Shown here: positions 43,365-52,074 of the stretch, one piece after another
Position numbering within the stretch: the stretch's first letter is position 1
How the letters are laid out: the number at the start of each line of letters is the position of its first letter
Source of the DNA: Agilicoccus flavus
GTDB taxonomy: Bacteria > Actinomycetota > Actinomycetes > Actinomycetales > Dermatophilaceae
Direction of reading: 5' to 3'
Length of the DNA stretch: 64,000 bases
Assembly: GCF_014857905.1 (NCBI RefSeq)
Contig: NZ_JACYXE010000001.1
Location: 731,714 to 795,713, forward strand
Position numbers and translations under genes: made by a program
The notes under the pieces: generated by a model
Databases searched by the model: none
The model's input: the letters and a program-made list of their open reading frames with translations, nothing else
Told to the model about the DNA's origin: nothing

Positions 43365-44387
43365 GTGACCCACCGCAACCGCCTCGCCGACCTCGCCCGT
43401 GCGCTCGCCGCCGGCGACGGTGTGGCCCACGCCGCCGACCTCGTGGCCGCCTCCTCTCGCGGCACGCTGCGCCGGGCCGTCGCGGACGGGGTCGTCGTCG
43501 CCGTCGGGGGCGGCGTCTACGCGGACCCCGAGGTCATGCGGGCGCGCGTGGTCGGAACGGCCGGCGGCAGGTCGTGGGCCAGGTGGGACGAGGAACCGCC
43601 GCGCGGCCATCTGTTGTCGCTGCGTCGCGACGCCGCCATCGCCGGCGGCCTCGACGCGGCGCTCGCTCTGCGCAGCGCCGCACGCCGACATGACTGGCCG
43701 ATCCTGCGCGAGCCGGAGCGCGTCGAGGTGGCCGTCCCTGCGTTCCGTCACGTCCGGCACGACCGGACCGCGCTCGCGACCATCCACCGGCGGGATCTCA
43801 GCGACGACGAACGTCGCGACGGAGTCACTTCCCCGCTGCGGACCGTACTCGACTGCGCGGCAGCGCTCCCGGTGCGCGAGGCGCTGGCCGTCGCGGATTC
43901 GGCGCTGCGCGCCGGCGACGTCGGCCCGATCGAGCTGCGGGAGGCGGCCGACGTCTACCGCGGGCGCAACGTCGCCCAGGCGCGCTCGGTGGCCCGCATG
44001 GCGAACGCGCTGGCGGAGAACCCCTTCGAGTCAGCGCTACGCGCAGTCCTGACCGGGGTCGAGGAGTTGAGCCTCGATCTGCAGTTCACGCCCCCGGGCG
44101 GGGGATCCATGCGGTTCGACCTCGCCGATGTGGGTCGCGGCATCGCGTTCGAGGCCGACGGGTATGAGTTCCACGGAACCAGGAGCGACTTCCTCAAGGG
44201 GTGCCGCCGGACCCTGGGGTCGATGACCCGCGGCTGGGTCATCGCGCCGTGCACGTTCGACATGGCCACCGGCGACGTCGAGTGGCTCAGGGATTGCGCG
44301 CGAGAGATCGCCGGTTGGCGGCCACCCGACTTCATGAACCATTTGGGCCGGGTCGATCCGGACCGCCCGCGGACGACAACGCGCTGA
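43365..44387 (+). CDS. AbiEi-like wHTH / DUF559 (Vsr-like nuclease) protein
   Basis: 340 residues from GTG 43365. Residues 1-90 look like the AbiEi-type winged helix (AAGDGVAHAADLVAASSRGT, then LRRAVADGVVVAVGGGVYAD). Residues 225-310 match the DUF559 fold of the very-short-patch repair nuclease type (NPFESALRAVLTGVEELSL, then GIAFEADGYEFHG with the acidic residues, and GWVIAPCTFD). Such proteins resemble stand-alone relatives of type IV toxin-antitoxin regulators. The last ~16 residues (NHLGRVDPDRPRTTTR) and the stop are encoded by a repeat element that begins at 44336. No AbiEii toxin is adjacent. Confidence 0.72.
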   Translation: MTHRNRLADLARALAAGDGVAHAADLVAASSRGTLRRAVADGVVVAVGGGVYADPEVMRARVVGTAGGRSWARWDEEPPRGHLLSLRRDAAIAGGLDAALALRSAARRHDWPILREPERVEVAVPAFRHVRHDRTALATIHRRDLSDDERRDGVTSPLRTVLDCAAALPVREALAVADSALRAGDVGPIELREAADVYRGRNVAQARSVARMANALAENPFESALRAVLTGVEELSLDLQFTPPGGGSMRFDLADVGRGIAFEADGYEFHGTRSDFLKGCRRTLGSMTRGWVIAPCTFDMATGDVEWLRDCAREIAGWRPPDFMNHLGRVDPDRPRTTTR

Positions 44388-44446
44388 CCAGCGCATGTGT
44401 CCTGAGGGTCGCCTCGGCGGGGTGGTCGACCCGGCCCAAATGGTTC
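44336..44446. repeat. ~112-bp inverted-end repeat element, copy 2
   Basis: Perfect 21-bp inverted ends at 44336-44356 (opening GAACCATTTGGGCCGGGTCG) and 44426-44446 around a 69-bp middle. It is related to copy 1 at 37346 in length, ends and central word. The left end starts within the last codons of the AbiEi/DUF559-like gene, so the element has replaced its original 3' end. It has no coding capacity and looks like a non-autonomous element or palindromic intergenic repeat. Confidence 0.85.
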
Positions 44447-44548
44447 TTCGACGCCGCGGACGACTCCTCCCGACGGGCCGACGGGTGCTGATCGGCCACC
44501 GGATCGGCGATGCGGTGCGGGGCGGCGCGCGCCGGAGCCGCCGGGCGG

Positions 44549-45802
44549 TCAGAACGCCGAGTGCGGCGCCCCCTGCCCGGGGTCGATCCTCGTCGGCCCA
44601 CCCGGCCCCGGCCGGACGTCGAACTCGAACATCGCGGTCGGCAGGTACACGGTGGCGCACGCGTTGGGGATGTCGACGACGCCCGACAGCCGCCCCTCGA
44701 TCGGCGCGGCCCCGAGCAGCAGGTACGCCTGCTCCGGGGAGTAGCCGAACGCCGTGAGGTAGTCGATGGCGTGCAGGCAGGCCCGCTGGTAGGCGAGGTG
44801 CGAGTCGAGGTAGCGCTGCTCCCCCTCGAGCGTCACCGAGGTGCCCGAGAACGCGAGGAACTCGCTGTACTGCGGGTCGGTGTTGCCGGGCATGAAGATC
44901 GCGTTCTCCCCGACGCCGTACGTGCTCATCCCGTCCTTGATGAGGTCGACGCGCAGGTCGATGAAGCCGCCCATCTCGATGGCCCCGCAGAACGTGATCT
45001 CGCCGTCGCCTTGGGAGAAGTGCAGGTCGCCGACGGACAGGTTCGCGCCGTCGACGAACACGGGATAGAACACGCGCGTGCCCCGGGTGAGGTTCTTGAT
45101 GTCCTGGTTGCCGCCGTTCTCGCGCGGCGGGGCGGTGCGGGCGGCCTCGGAGGCGACGCGGTCGTACTCCGCCTCCGCCAACGAGCCGAGGATCGCGTCC
45201 TTGCGCAGCGGCGGCAGAGCCAGGGGCGGCACGCGCTCCGGGTCGGTCGCGATGAGGGCGGCCTCGCGGGTGTTCCATCGACCGAGCAGCTCGGCGCTCG
45301 GGGCGGTGCCCATGAGCCCGGGGTGGGTGATGCCGGTGAACGACACGTGCGGCACGTGCCGGCTCGTCGCCCTCTGCCCGGAGAAGTCCCACACGGCCTT
45401 GTAGGCGTCGGGGAACTGCTCGGTGAGGAAGCCTCCCCCGTTCTTCGTCGGGAAGATGCCGGTGTAGCCCCAGCCCTGCCCGGCGAGCGGGCCGGAGTCC
45501 TCCTGCGGGATCGGCCCGAGGTCGAGGATGTCGACGACGAGCAGGTCGCCGGGCTTCGCGCCCTCGACGGCGATGGGGCCGGAGAGGCGGTGGACGGCGT
45601 CGAGCGGGGCGTCGCGGATGTCGTCGGCGGAGTCGTCGTTGCGGATCGCGCCGTCGAACCACTCCCGGCAGTGGACGCGGAACTCGTCCCCCGGCTTGAC
45701 GTGCACCTGCGCGGGGATCTCGGGGTGCCAACGGTTGTGGCCCACGAGCACCTGCTCGGTGAACGGCTTGGTCGAGTCGAGGGGGAACACGAGTTCGGGC
45801 AC
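44549..45802 (-). CDS. fmdA: Formamidase/acetamidase (FmdA)
   Basis: 417 residues. FmdA_AmdA family: VFPLDSTKPFTEQVLVGHNR at the start, WFDGAIRNDDSADDI, GPLAGQGWGYTGIFPTKNGG, the metal/active-site region FTGITHPGLMGTAPS and GDLHFSQGDGEITFCGAIEM. It hydrolyses formamide or acetamide to ammonia and the acid in the cytoplasm. It follows the FmdB zinc-ribbon gene by 22 bp; the fmdA-fmdB pair is known from methylotrophs and actinobacteria. The last 20 residues are Gly/Pro-rich. Confidence 0.9.
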   Translation of the reverse strand: MPELVFPLDSTKPFTEQVLVGHNRWHPEIPAQVHVKPGDEFRVHCREWFDGAIRNDDSADDIRDAPLDAVHRLSGPIAVEGAKPGDLLVVDILDLGPIPQEDSGPLAGQGWGYTGIFPTKNGGGFLTEQFPDAYKAVWDFSGQRATSRHVPHVSFTGITHPGLMGTAPSAELLGRWNTREAALIATDPERVPPLALPPLRKDAILGSLAEAEYDRVASEAARTAPPRENGGNQDIKNLTRGTRVFYPVFVDGANLSVGDLHFSQGDGEITFCGAIEMGGFIDLRVDLIKDGMSTYGVGENAIFMPGNTDPQYSEFLAFSGTSVTLEGEQRYLDSHLAYQRACLHAIDYLTAFGYSPEQAYLLLGAAPIEGRLSGVVDIPNACATVYLPTAMFEFDVRPGPGGPTRIDPGQGAPHSAF

Positions 45803-45824
45803 GGCGGGCTCCTTCGTGGACGGA

Positions 45825-46112
45825 CTACGGGCGGGGCAGGCGGCGGTGCAGGGGGTTCGTCGTCACCGGCCGGACGCGTCGACCGCCGGCGGCGGGGACG
45901 GAGGGGACGACCGCCGGCTCGGAGGCGGAGCGGGCTGTCGCGTCGAGGAGGCGCATCGCGGGGCTCGTCCCCACTCCGAGGACCGCGCCGGTCGGGCGGC
46001 GGCGCGCGGAGGCGCCGCACGCGGGGCAGTCGAGGGTGGCGGGGACACTCGCCATGGGGAAGACGCGTTCGGTGTCCCCGCAGGTCGCGCACCGGAAGAG
46101 GTAGGTGGGCAT
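45825..46112 (-). CDS. fmdB: FmdB-family zinc-ribbon protein
   Basis: 95 residues from ATG 46112. It opens MPTYLFRCATCGDTERVF and continues TLDCPACGASARR, the two CxxC pairs of the FmdB regulatory zinc ribbon. The remaining 45 residues are variable and Arg-rich. It lies immediately upstream of fmdA on the same strand, which supports the pairing and a regulatory or chaperone role in amidase expression, as proposed for FmdB. Confidence 0.85.
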   Translation of the reverse strand: MPTYLFRCATCGDTERVFPMASVPATLDCPACGASARRRPTGAVLGVGTSPAMRLLDATARSASEPAVVPSVPAAGGRRVRPVTTNPLHRRLPRP

Positions 46113-46236
46113 CGTTCGCCTCCGTCGCCGCGAGAGGTAGAGGGCCCGTGGCGATGCGCCTGATCCTGCCGTGGCGACCGGGGGGCGGCAACCCCTGAAA
46201 CCCGCCGCCCGGAATGCCGTGCCACCTCGCGTCCTT

Positions 46237-46253
46237 ATACCCCCCATGGGTAT
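46237..46253. promoter_or_regulatory. CsoR-like operator overlapping the DUF4396 start codon
   Basis: ATACCC and GGGTAT enclose a 5-bp spacer (CCCAT) that contributes part of the ATG start codon of the DUF4396 gene. C-tract/G-tract dyads of this kind (TACCC...GGGTA) are typical of CsoR/RcnR-family metal-sensing repressors. Binding here would block either transcription of a near-leaderless mRNA or the start region itself. Confidence 0.55.
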
Positions 46254-46803
46254 CACACACGCAGAACACGACCACCACGACATGTCCGGGATGGCGGTCG
46301 GCGCGACGCTGCACTGCCTGACGGGATGCGCGATCGGCGAGATCGTCGGGCTCATGGTGGGCACTGCGCTCGGCTGGGCGACCCTCCCGACGACCGCCCT
46401 CGCGATCGGCCTGGCCTTCGTCTTCGGCTACTCCCTGTCGGCGCTCCCCCTGGTGCGGGGCGGCATCGCCCTCGGCTCGGCCCTCTCCCTCGTCCTGGCC
46501 GCCGACACGCTGTCGATCGCCACCATGGAGGTGGTGGACAACGCCGTCATGCTGCTCGTGCCCGGCGCGATGGACGCCGGCCTGACGAACCCGCTGTTCT
46601 GGGTCTCGATGGCGATCGCGCTGCTCGTGGCGTTCTTCGCGGCCCTGCCCGTCAACCGCTACCTCCTGCGCCGCGGGAAGGGCCACGCCATCACCCACGG
46701 CGCCCTCGGCCACGGCGCGCCGATGGACAACCGCCCGCTCGCGTTCGGCATCGCCGGCTTCCTGCTCGGCGGGTTCGCCGCCGCCGTGGGCAGTCTGTTG
46801 TGA
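46246..46803 (+). CDS. DUF4396-family membrane protein with His-rich N-terminus
   Basis: 185 residues from ATG 46246. The N-terminus ITHAEHDHHDMSGM is a metal-ligand-rich tail, followed by four or five membrane helices (LHCLTGCAIGEIVGLMVGTA, GYSLSALPLVRGGIALGSAL and WVSMAIALLVAFFAALPVNR), a further His-rich loop (KGHAITHGALGHGA) and a last helix. DUF4396 has no assigned function and often travels with copper genes. The palindrome at its start codon supports metal-responsive control. Confidence 0.78.
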   Translation: MGITHAEHDHHDMSGMAVGATLHCLTGCAIGEIVGLMVGTALGWATLPTTALAIGLAFVFGYSLSALPLVRGGIALGSALSLVLAADTLSIATMEVVDNAVMLLVPGAMDAGLTNPLFWVSMAIALLVAFFAALPVNRYLLRRGKGHAITHGALGHGAPMDNRPLAFGIAGFLLGGFAAAVGSLL

Positions 46804-46873
46804 GAGGGGGGCGGGCGCTGTTCCGTCGACGGCTCGGACCCGGACCGTCACCCTCAACCGCCCGTCGCGCGCC

Positions 46874-47533
46874 TCACCCCTCGGGCCGCGTCGACGTGGA
46901 GGTCTGGCCGTATCCGGCCAACCCCTCTGCGACGCGCGCGATCTCCGCGTCATCCAAGACCCGCTGCGTCGACGGATAGGGACCGGCGAGGAGTTGGATC
47001 TGGCAGAGGTACTCCAGGTAGGCGGTCTGATCGAGGACCTTCGCGAGATCGGCCCCGACGAGCACGGCTCCGTGGTTGCCCATCAGGGCCGCTGACCGAT
47101 CGGCCAAGGCTGCGACGACGTTCGCGGCCAAGGCCTGCGAACCGAAGGTCGCGTATGGCGCCACCCGGATGGGTCCCCCGAACATCGCCGTGTAGTAGTG
47201 CGCCGGCGGGATGACGTCCACCACCGTCGACAGGGCCGTGGAGGCCGGCGCGTGTGTGTGCACGATGGCGCGGTGTGACGTTCCTCGGTAGATGGCCAGA
47301 TGGAGGGGCAGTTCGCTGCTCGGCGCCAGGGCTGCCTCGACCGCGACACCGTCGAGATCATGCACGCCGACGTCGGCGGCGCTCAGGTCGTCGTAGTCGA
47401 CACCGCTGGGAGAGATCGCGACCAGATCGTCGACGCGAACGGACACGTTGCCCGCGGTACCGACGACGAGCCCCTCTCGGCGCAGACGCTTGCAGGCCGC
47501 AGCGACGGCTTCTCTTTCGACTGCCAGCAACAT
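46874..47533 (-). CDS. Class II aldolase/adducin-family protein (FucA-like)
   Basis: 219 residues from ATG 47533. Zinc-dependent aldolase fold: GLVVGTAGNVSVRVDDLVAI, the Glu in SSELPLHLAIYRG, the zinc pair HTHAPAS and the third His in LMGNHGAVLVGADL. It would cleave a ketose 1-phosphate to dihydroxyacetone phosphate and an aldehyde, as FucA or RhaD do. It is the last gene of the minus-strand catabolic operon after kinase and dehydrogenase, so it closes the pathway. Still intact although upstream genes are broken. Confidence 0.86.
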   Translation of the reverse strand: MLLAVEREAVAAACKRLRREGLVVGTAGNVSVRVDDLVAISPSGVDYDDLSAADVGVHDLDGVAVEAALAPSSELPLHLAIYRGTSHRAIVHTHAPASTALSTVVDVIPPAHYYTAMFGGPIRVAPYATFGSQALAANVVAALADRSAALMGNHGAVLVGADLAKVLDQTAYLEYLCQIQLLAGPYPSTQRVLDDAEIARVAEGLAGYGQTSTSTRPEG

Positions 47534-47553
47534 GTTCGTCTCCTGGGTGGACG

Positions 47554-48588
47554 TCACGGAACGAGGATGTACTTGGAGCCTCGGCCGGCGGCCATGTCCT
47601 CCAAGCTGGGCACGAGCTGATCGAGGGGACGGCTCTCGGTGACGAGCGATTCCCCGTCGGAGCGTCCGCTGACGAGCAGGTCGACCGCGATCTTCACGTG
47701 CTTGGGCGTGTGATGGAACACCCCCTTGAGCGTGTACTCCTCGTAGTGCATGTCGCACGAGTCGACGGTGAATCCCGCCCCGCGTGGCGTACCCCCGAAG
47801 AGGACGGCAGTGCCCCCGGGGCGGAGGGTCCGTACGGTCTGCTCCCAGACCTGCGGCAGCCCGACGGCCTCGATCCCGACGTCCGCCCCGCGGCCTCCGG
47901 GGGTCTGCCGCACGATCGCCGCGTCGACGTCGTCGCCGGAGAGACCGGTGAGGTCCACGACCTCGACGGCCCCCGCCGCCTTGGCCCGCTCCAGCCGTCC
48001 GCCGGCGCTGTCCACGGCGACGACCGAGGCGCCACGCAACGTGGCCAGGCGCACGAACATCTGCCCGATGGGGCCGCATCCGTGGACGACCACCGTGTCG
48101 CCGAGGGCGATTCCGCTCTCCTCCATGCCGTGCACCACGGTGGCGAGCGGTTCGAGCGGGGCGGCCGCCTCGAACGAGAGCGAATCGGGGATCGCGTAGG
48201 TGTTGCGAGCGACGATGCTCGCGGCAACGACGACCTCTTCGGCGAACGCCCCGTTGAGGAACTCGAGGTTCTCGCAGAGGCTCGGGCGGTTGATCGTGCA
48301 GGCCCAGCAATGCCCGCACGGTGCAGTGTTGGCGGCGACCACCCGCTGACCGACCTCGAAGTCCGACACACCGTCACCGCACGCCGTGACGACTCCGGAG
48401 AACTCGTGGCCGAAGCGGGCGGGGAGGGTCGGGAAGAGCTTCGGGTGACCGCGCCGGTAGGACTTCAGGTCCGTTCCGCAGGTGGCGGCCGCTCGCACGT
48501 CGACGAGCAGCTCACCGGGGCCGGGGTCACGGTGTGGCACGTCCTCGATCCGCAGATCGCCGGGTCCGTAGAACATCGCAGCCTTCAT
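47554..48588 (-). CDS. Zinc-dependent polyol/sugar alcohol dehydrogenase
   Basis: 344 residues. ATG 48588 overlaps the kinase stop (ATGA). Catalytic zinc: RAAATCGTDLKSYRRGHPKL and ARFGHEFSGVVTACGDG; structural zinc cysteines: PCGHCWACTINRPSLC; nucleotide site: VVVHGCGPIGQMFVRLATLR. The sequence type is that of sorbitol/threonine/xylitol dehydrogenases. Together with the kinase and class II aldolase it suggests a route in which a polyol is oxidised, phosphorylated and cleaved. Twenty bp separate it from the aldolase. Confidence 0.86.
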   Translation of the reverse strand: MKAAMFYGPGDLRIEDVPHRDPGPGELLVDVRAAATCGTDLKSYRRGHPKLFPTLPARFGHEFSGVVTACGDGVSDFEVGQRVVAANTAPCGHCWACTINRPSLCENLEFLNGAFAEEVVVAASIVARNTYAIPDSLSFEAAAPLEPLATVVHGMEESGIALGDTVVVHGCGPIGQMFVRLATLRGASVVAVDSAGGRLERAKAAGAVEVVDLTGLSGDDVDAAIVRQTPGGRGADVGIEAVGLPQVWEQTVRTLRPGGTAVLFGGTPRGAGFTVDSCDMHYEEYTLKGVFHHTPKHVKIAVDLLVSGRSDGESLVTESRPLDQLVPSLEDMAAGRGSKYILVP

Positions 48589-49985
48589 GCTTCTCCTGTC
48601 ATCGGGGGTGTACTCGTCCCGAGCGAGTCGAGGCGGTGGAGCGTCTCGCGCAGGGTGGGATAGAGCTCGGCGTAGATAGCCCGCAGCGGTTCGTACTGCG
48701 CGACCCGCTCCGGGTCCGGCGAGACCATCCCGCTGACCGAGGCCATGGCATCGGCCGCCGCTCGCACATCCGGGTGGGTGCCGGCGCTGACGTGCGCGAC
48801 CATGGCCGCGCCCAACGCGCTGATCTCGGCCTCCGCACAGATGCGCAACGGGCGGTCGAGGACGTCGGCGACGATGCGGGTCCACAACGCGCTGCGGCTG
48901 CCTCCGCCCATCGTGTGCAGTGCGTCGATGGGGGTACCGGTCTGCTCCTGGAGTCCGTCGAGCTGCGCCCGCAGTTCGAAGGCGACTCCCTCGAGGAGCG
49001 ATCGGTAGGTGTGGGCCTTGGTGTGCGATCCGCGCCAGCCGACGACGGCACCTCGGGCCTGCGCGTCCCAGTGCGGTGTCTGCGCCGAGTTCCAGTAGGG
49101 CAGCGTCATCAGTCCGTCGCTGCCGATGGGGACGGCCCCGGCGGCGTCCTCGAGGACGGGGTCGGGGGCGCCCGCCAGCTTGCGGCGCCCGAACTGCTCG
49201 CGGAACCAGGTGGGCAGGTAGGTGCCCGAGGACAGGAACGTCTCGAGCGTGGTCTGTCCGGGCGTCACCGACCACAGGGAGCGGTAGGCCCGCGACGGCT
49301 GGTAGCCCTGCCGCTCCGTGCCGATGAGTACCGCCGTGCCGAGATTGAGGTAGCCCTGCCCGGGCGTGGTGACGGCCGCGCCCAGGCCGGCCGCCTGGCC
49401 GTCCCCGAGGCCCGCCACGAGACGCACGCCCGCGGGAAGCCCCCAGGCTGCGCAGACATCGTCCGAGATGGCGCCGAGGTCTGTGCCGGCGGTGTGCAGC
49501 TCGGGCAATTGGCTCTCGCTCAGCCCCGCGATCGAGAGCAGCTCGGGGCTGTACGCCCCCGCGGCGATGTCGAGAAGGGCCAGAGGATCGGCCGAGCTCG
49601 TCGACGTCACCCATCGGCCGGTGAGCCGGTGGGCGAGGTAGGCATGGGTGTCGACGAGGTGCCGGGTGGAAGCCATGAGATCGGGGCGATGTTCCGACAG
49701 CCACGCGATCTTGTAGAGCGCGGGTGTGATGTCGGCGGGCTTGCCGCACAGGCGCTCGACACGGTCGGTGCCGTATCGACGGATCTGGTCACCGGCCCTG
49801 CCGTCGAGCCACAGGATGGCCGGGCCGAGCGGCTCGGCGTCCTCGTCCAGGCAGACGAACGTCTCGCGCTGGTGGGAGATCGCGACGTGCGTGATCCGTC
49901 GAACGGCGTCCGGGGCGTCCAGGCCCAGGGCCTCGACGGCCGATCGCACCGCCGCGTCGACGGCGGGGCCCCACTCCCGGGCGTC
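48585..49985 (-). pseudogene. FGGY-family carbohydrate kinase lacking its N-terminus
   Basis: About 466 residues remain, opening directly at AREWGPAVDAAVRSAVEALG and continuing with VAISHQRETFVCLDEDAEPL, AILWLDGRAGDQ, HLVDTHAYLAHRLTG, LGDGQAAGLGAAVTTPGQGY and THTMGGGSRS-like HTMGGGSRSALW. The whole first strand region that normally carries the DxGT phosphate-binding motif (about 55-65 residues) is missing. The frame instead merges with the sugar permease gene at about 49985. Without the DxGT motif the kinase cannot bind ATP properly. The 3' coupling to the dehydrogenase is intact. Confidence 0.8.
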
Positions 49986-50397
49986 CGTTGATCGCACCGG
50001 CGATCAGACCGACGGCCATGGCCGTGAGGACGGTCATCCAGATCTGCCCGGGGTTGGCCTTGGCGACGGCTGCGGCGCTCATGGCCGACACCGCGATGAC
50101 GCTGCCGACCGAGAGGTCGATCCCTCCGGTGAGGATGACGAGGGTCTGCCCCAGAGCGATGAGCGCGAACGGGGCGGCGGCGATGAGGATCGTCACCATG
50201 TTGTCCGGCGTCGAGAAGCGCGCGCTGCGGTAGCTGAAGTAGGCGATCACGAGCAGGACGACGATCAGCATCGAGTAGCGCAACGCGATGGCGAGGAACC
50301 ACTCCCGACTGAACCGGTTGACCGCCTCACCGGTCGTCGGGGACTCCACGACGGACGGGCCGGCCGTGGCGGGCTGCCCAGGGCGAGCGAGCTTCAT
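49986..50397 (-). pseudogene. RbsC-like sugar ABC permease, C-terminal half deleted
   Basis: From ATG 50397 (overlapping the ATPase stop by ATGA) the frame gives ~137 residues: FLAIALRYSMLIVVLLVIAY, NMVTILIAAAPFALIALGQT, LVILTGGIDLSVGSVIAVSA and TAMAVGLIAGAING. The GGIDLSVGS motif is diagnostic of ribose/AI-2-type permeases, which are about 320-340 residues. The frame is lost after INGR, where kinase sequence begins. Only three or four membrane helices remain. Confidence 0.82.
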
Positions 50398-50628
50398 CTG
50401 AGGGAATCCTCCGGATCGGGATCGGTGGGTGACTGGTCGGGGGCGCGGTCGTCGGTGCCGGCGCCCAGACCCGCTGCCAGGTGGAAGATCGTGGCCTGCA
50501 CATCGGGGCGGGACAATTCGTCGCGGTCCAGCTCGCCCACGACGCGGCCGCCCCGCATGACGAGAGCTCGATGCGACAACCCGAGGATCTCCGGCATGTC
50601 GGAGGAGGCCATGACGACGGCCATTCCG
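50394..50628 (-). pseudogene. C-terminal piece of the RbsA-like ABC ATPase (separated by the IS)
   Basis: The frame GMAVVMASSDMPEILGLSHR, then LVMRGGRVVGELDRDELSRP and IFHLAAG ends at 50394. MASSDMPEILG is the H-loop region of the second ATPase domain of RbsA/XylG proteins. Removing the IS and one 8-bp duplicate joins it in frame to the N-terminal part at 52075. It has no start of its own. Confidence 0.88.
50621..50628. repeat. Target-site duplication of the ISL3 element, left copy
   Basis: CCATTCCG directly before the element; the identical 8 bp follow the other end at 52075-52082. Eight bases is the normal duplication for ISL3-family elements. Confidence 0.9.
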
Positions 50629-52074
50629 GGCTCTTCCCAATTAAGGGTGTAGGTGCTGTTTGAACCCGCCGGCCTCGAGGAGGCTTCGGGCGATGTAGTG
50701 GGTGAGGTTACGGAACCCGAGGGCGATGCCGCGTAGGTGTTCGAGGCGTCCGTTGATCGCCTCGGTGGGGCCGTTGGACGTGCCGGGCCGGTCGAAGAAC
50801 GCGAGCACATCTTCGGCGCGTTTGCGCAGGGTCCGACCCAGGCGGGCGACTTCGGGCAGGCTGGCGGGGACGCCGGTGGCGGTGGCCTCGACCAGGGCGG
50901 TCATGGTGGCCTTCCCGGCGGCGCGGTCGGGGTCACGGTAGGCGTTGATCATCTGCTGGTAGGCGCCCCACGTGACCTCGACCGCGGCGTGGCGCTCGTC
51001 AGCGAACAACCCGTCCAAGCGGATCTTCTGTCGTTCGGTGAGCAGGTCAGCGCCGGTGTGCAGGGTGCGGCGAGCCTGGTACAAGGGGTCAGCGGCGCGT
51101 CCGCGCCGGCCGAAGATGTCCTGCTGGATCCGCCGTCGGCACTCATCCAAGGCGTCGGCGCCCAGGTGAACCACGTGGAAGGGGTCCATCACCGTCACCG
51201 CCTGCGGGATCTCTTCGACGGCGGCGGTCTTGAAACCGGTGAAGCCGTCCATGGCCACGACCTCGATGCCGTCCCGCCAGGTCTGGTCGCGGCTGGCGAG
51301 CCAGGTCTTGAAGGCGGCCTTGGACCGTCCCTCGATCATGTCCAACAGTCGCGCCGTGCCGGTGCCCTCACGGACGGGAGTGAGGTCGATGATGACGGTG
51401 ACGTACTTGTCACCCTTGCGGGTGTGACGCCACACGTGCTCGTCCACGCCGAGGACCTTGACGCCGTCGAATCGGGTGTTGTCGCTGATCAGGACCCTGC
51501 GGCCCTCCTCCAGCACGGCGGTGTTCGCGGTGTCCCACGCGACCCCGAGGGCGTCGGCGATACGGGTCATGGACAGGTGAGCGACGACGAGTCCTTCCAA
51601 CGCCCACGCCAGCGCGGTCCTGGTGAGCTTGCACCGCGGCGCCGCCGCGCAGGAGAGGTCTTGACGCCACACGTGCCCGCACCCGGTGCAGCGGTAGCGG
51701 CGCAGCCGCACGTGCAGGACCGTCGGTCGCCACCCCAGCGGCGCGTGGGCCAACTCGCGCACGGCACTGTCACGGACGCGGCCCTCACATCCGCAGCGTC
51801 GACACCAGCGGTCGTCAGCGACGACACGGCAGGCCAGCACGGCCTTGTCCGGGTCCAGGCGCTGAGCGACGACGTGCAGACCAAGGCCGTCCAGGCCGGT
51901 GAACGTGGTCAGGTCGGGGTCGGTGAAGGTAGCGTCGCGCATGTCGAGGTCTTCCAGATGGTGAGCGTGAGAACTTCCATCTTGGGAGACCTCGACACCT
52001 GCCCGGGGACCGACGCGCCCCCGCCCCAACCGAACGGGCTCAACCCCGACCTACACCCTCATCTGGGAAGAGCC
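50629..52074 (-). mobile_element. ISL3-family insertion sequence, 1446 bp
   Basis: Complete element with terminal inverted repeats GGCTCTTCCCAATTAAGGGT (left end as written) and GGCTCTTCCCAGATGAGGGT (complement of the right end), each continuing GTAGGT. GGCTCTTCC is the classic ISL3 terminus. A perfect 8-bp CCATTCCG duplication flanks it. It encodes one full-length transposase and splits an RbsA-like ATPase gene within the second ATPase domain. The intact ends, intact transposase and exact duplication suggest a recent insertion. Confidence 0.93.
50641..51942 (-). CDS. ISL3-family transposase
   Basis: 433 residues from ATG 51942. The N-terminal zinc finger (WCRRCGCEGRVRDSA, then YRCTGCGHVWRQDLSC) is followed by the helix-turn-helix and the DDE core: VLGVDEHVWRHTRKGDKYVT (first Asp), VVAMDGFTGFKTAAVEEIPQ (second Asp), AVTVMDPFHVVHLGADALDE, and the Glu near GTSNGPTEAINGRLEHLRGI. 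All features are present and the length is typical, so the transposase is probably active. Its stop lies 12 bp inside the left end of the element. Confidence 0.93.
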   Translation of the reverse strand: MRDATFTDPDLTTFTGLDGLGLHVVAQRLDPDKAVLACRVVADDRWCRRCGCEGRVRDSAVRELAHAPLGWRPTVLHVRLRRYRCTGCGHVWRQDLSCAAAPRCKLTRTALAWALEGLVVAHLSMTRIADALGVAWDTANTAVLEEGRRVLISDNTRFDGVKVLGVDEHVWRHTRKGDKYVTVIIDLTPVREGTGTARLLDMIEGRSKAAFKTWLASRDQTWRDGIEVVAMDGFTGFKTAAVEEIPQAVTVMDPFHVVHLGADALDECRRRIQQDIFGRRGRAADPLYQARRTLHTGADLLTERQKIRLDGLFADERHAAVEVTWGAYQQMINAYRDPDRAAGKATMTALVEATATGVPASLPEVARLGRTLRKRAEDVLAFFDRPGTSNGPTEAINGRLEHLRGIALGFRNLTHYIARSLLEAGGFKQHLHP

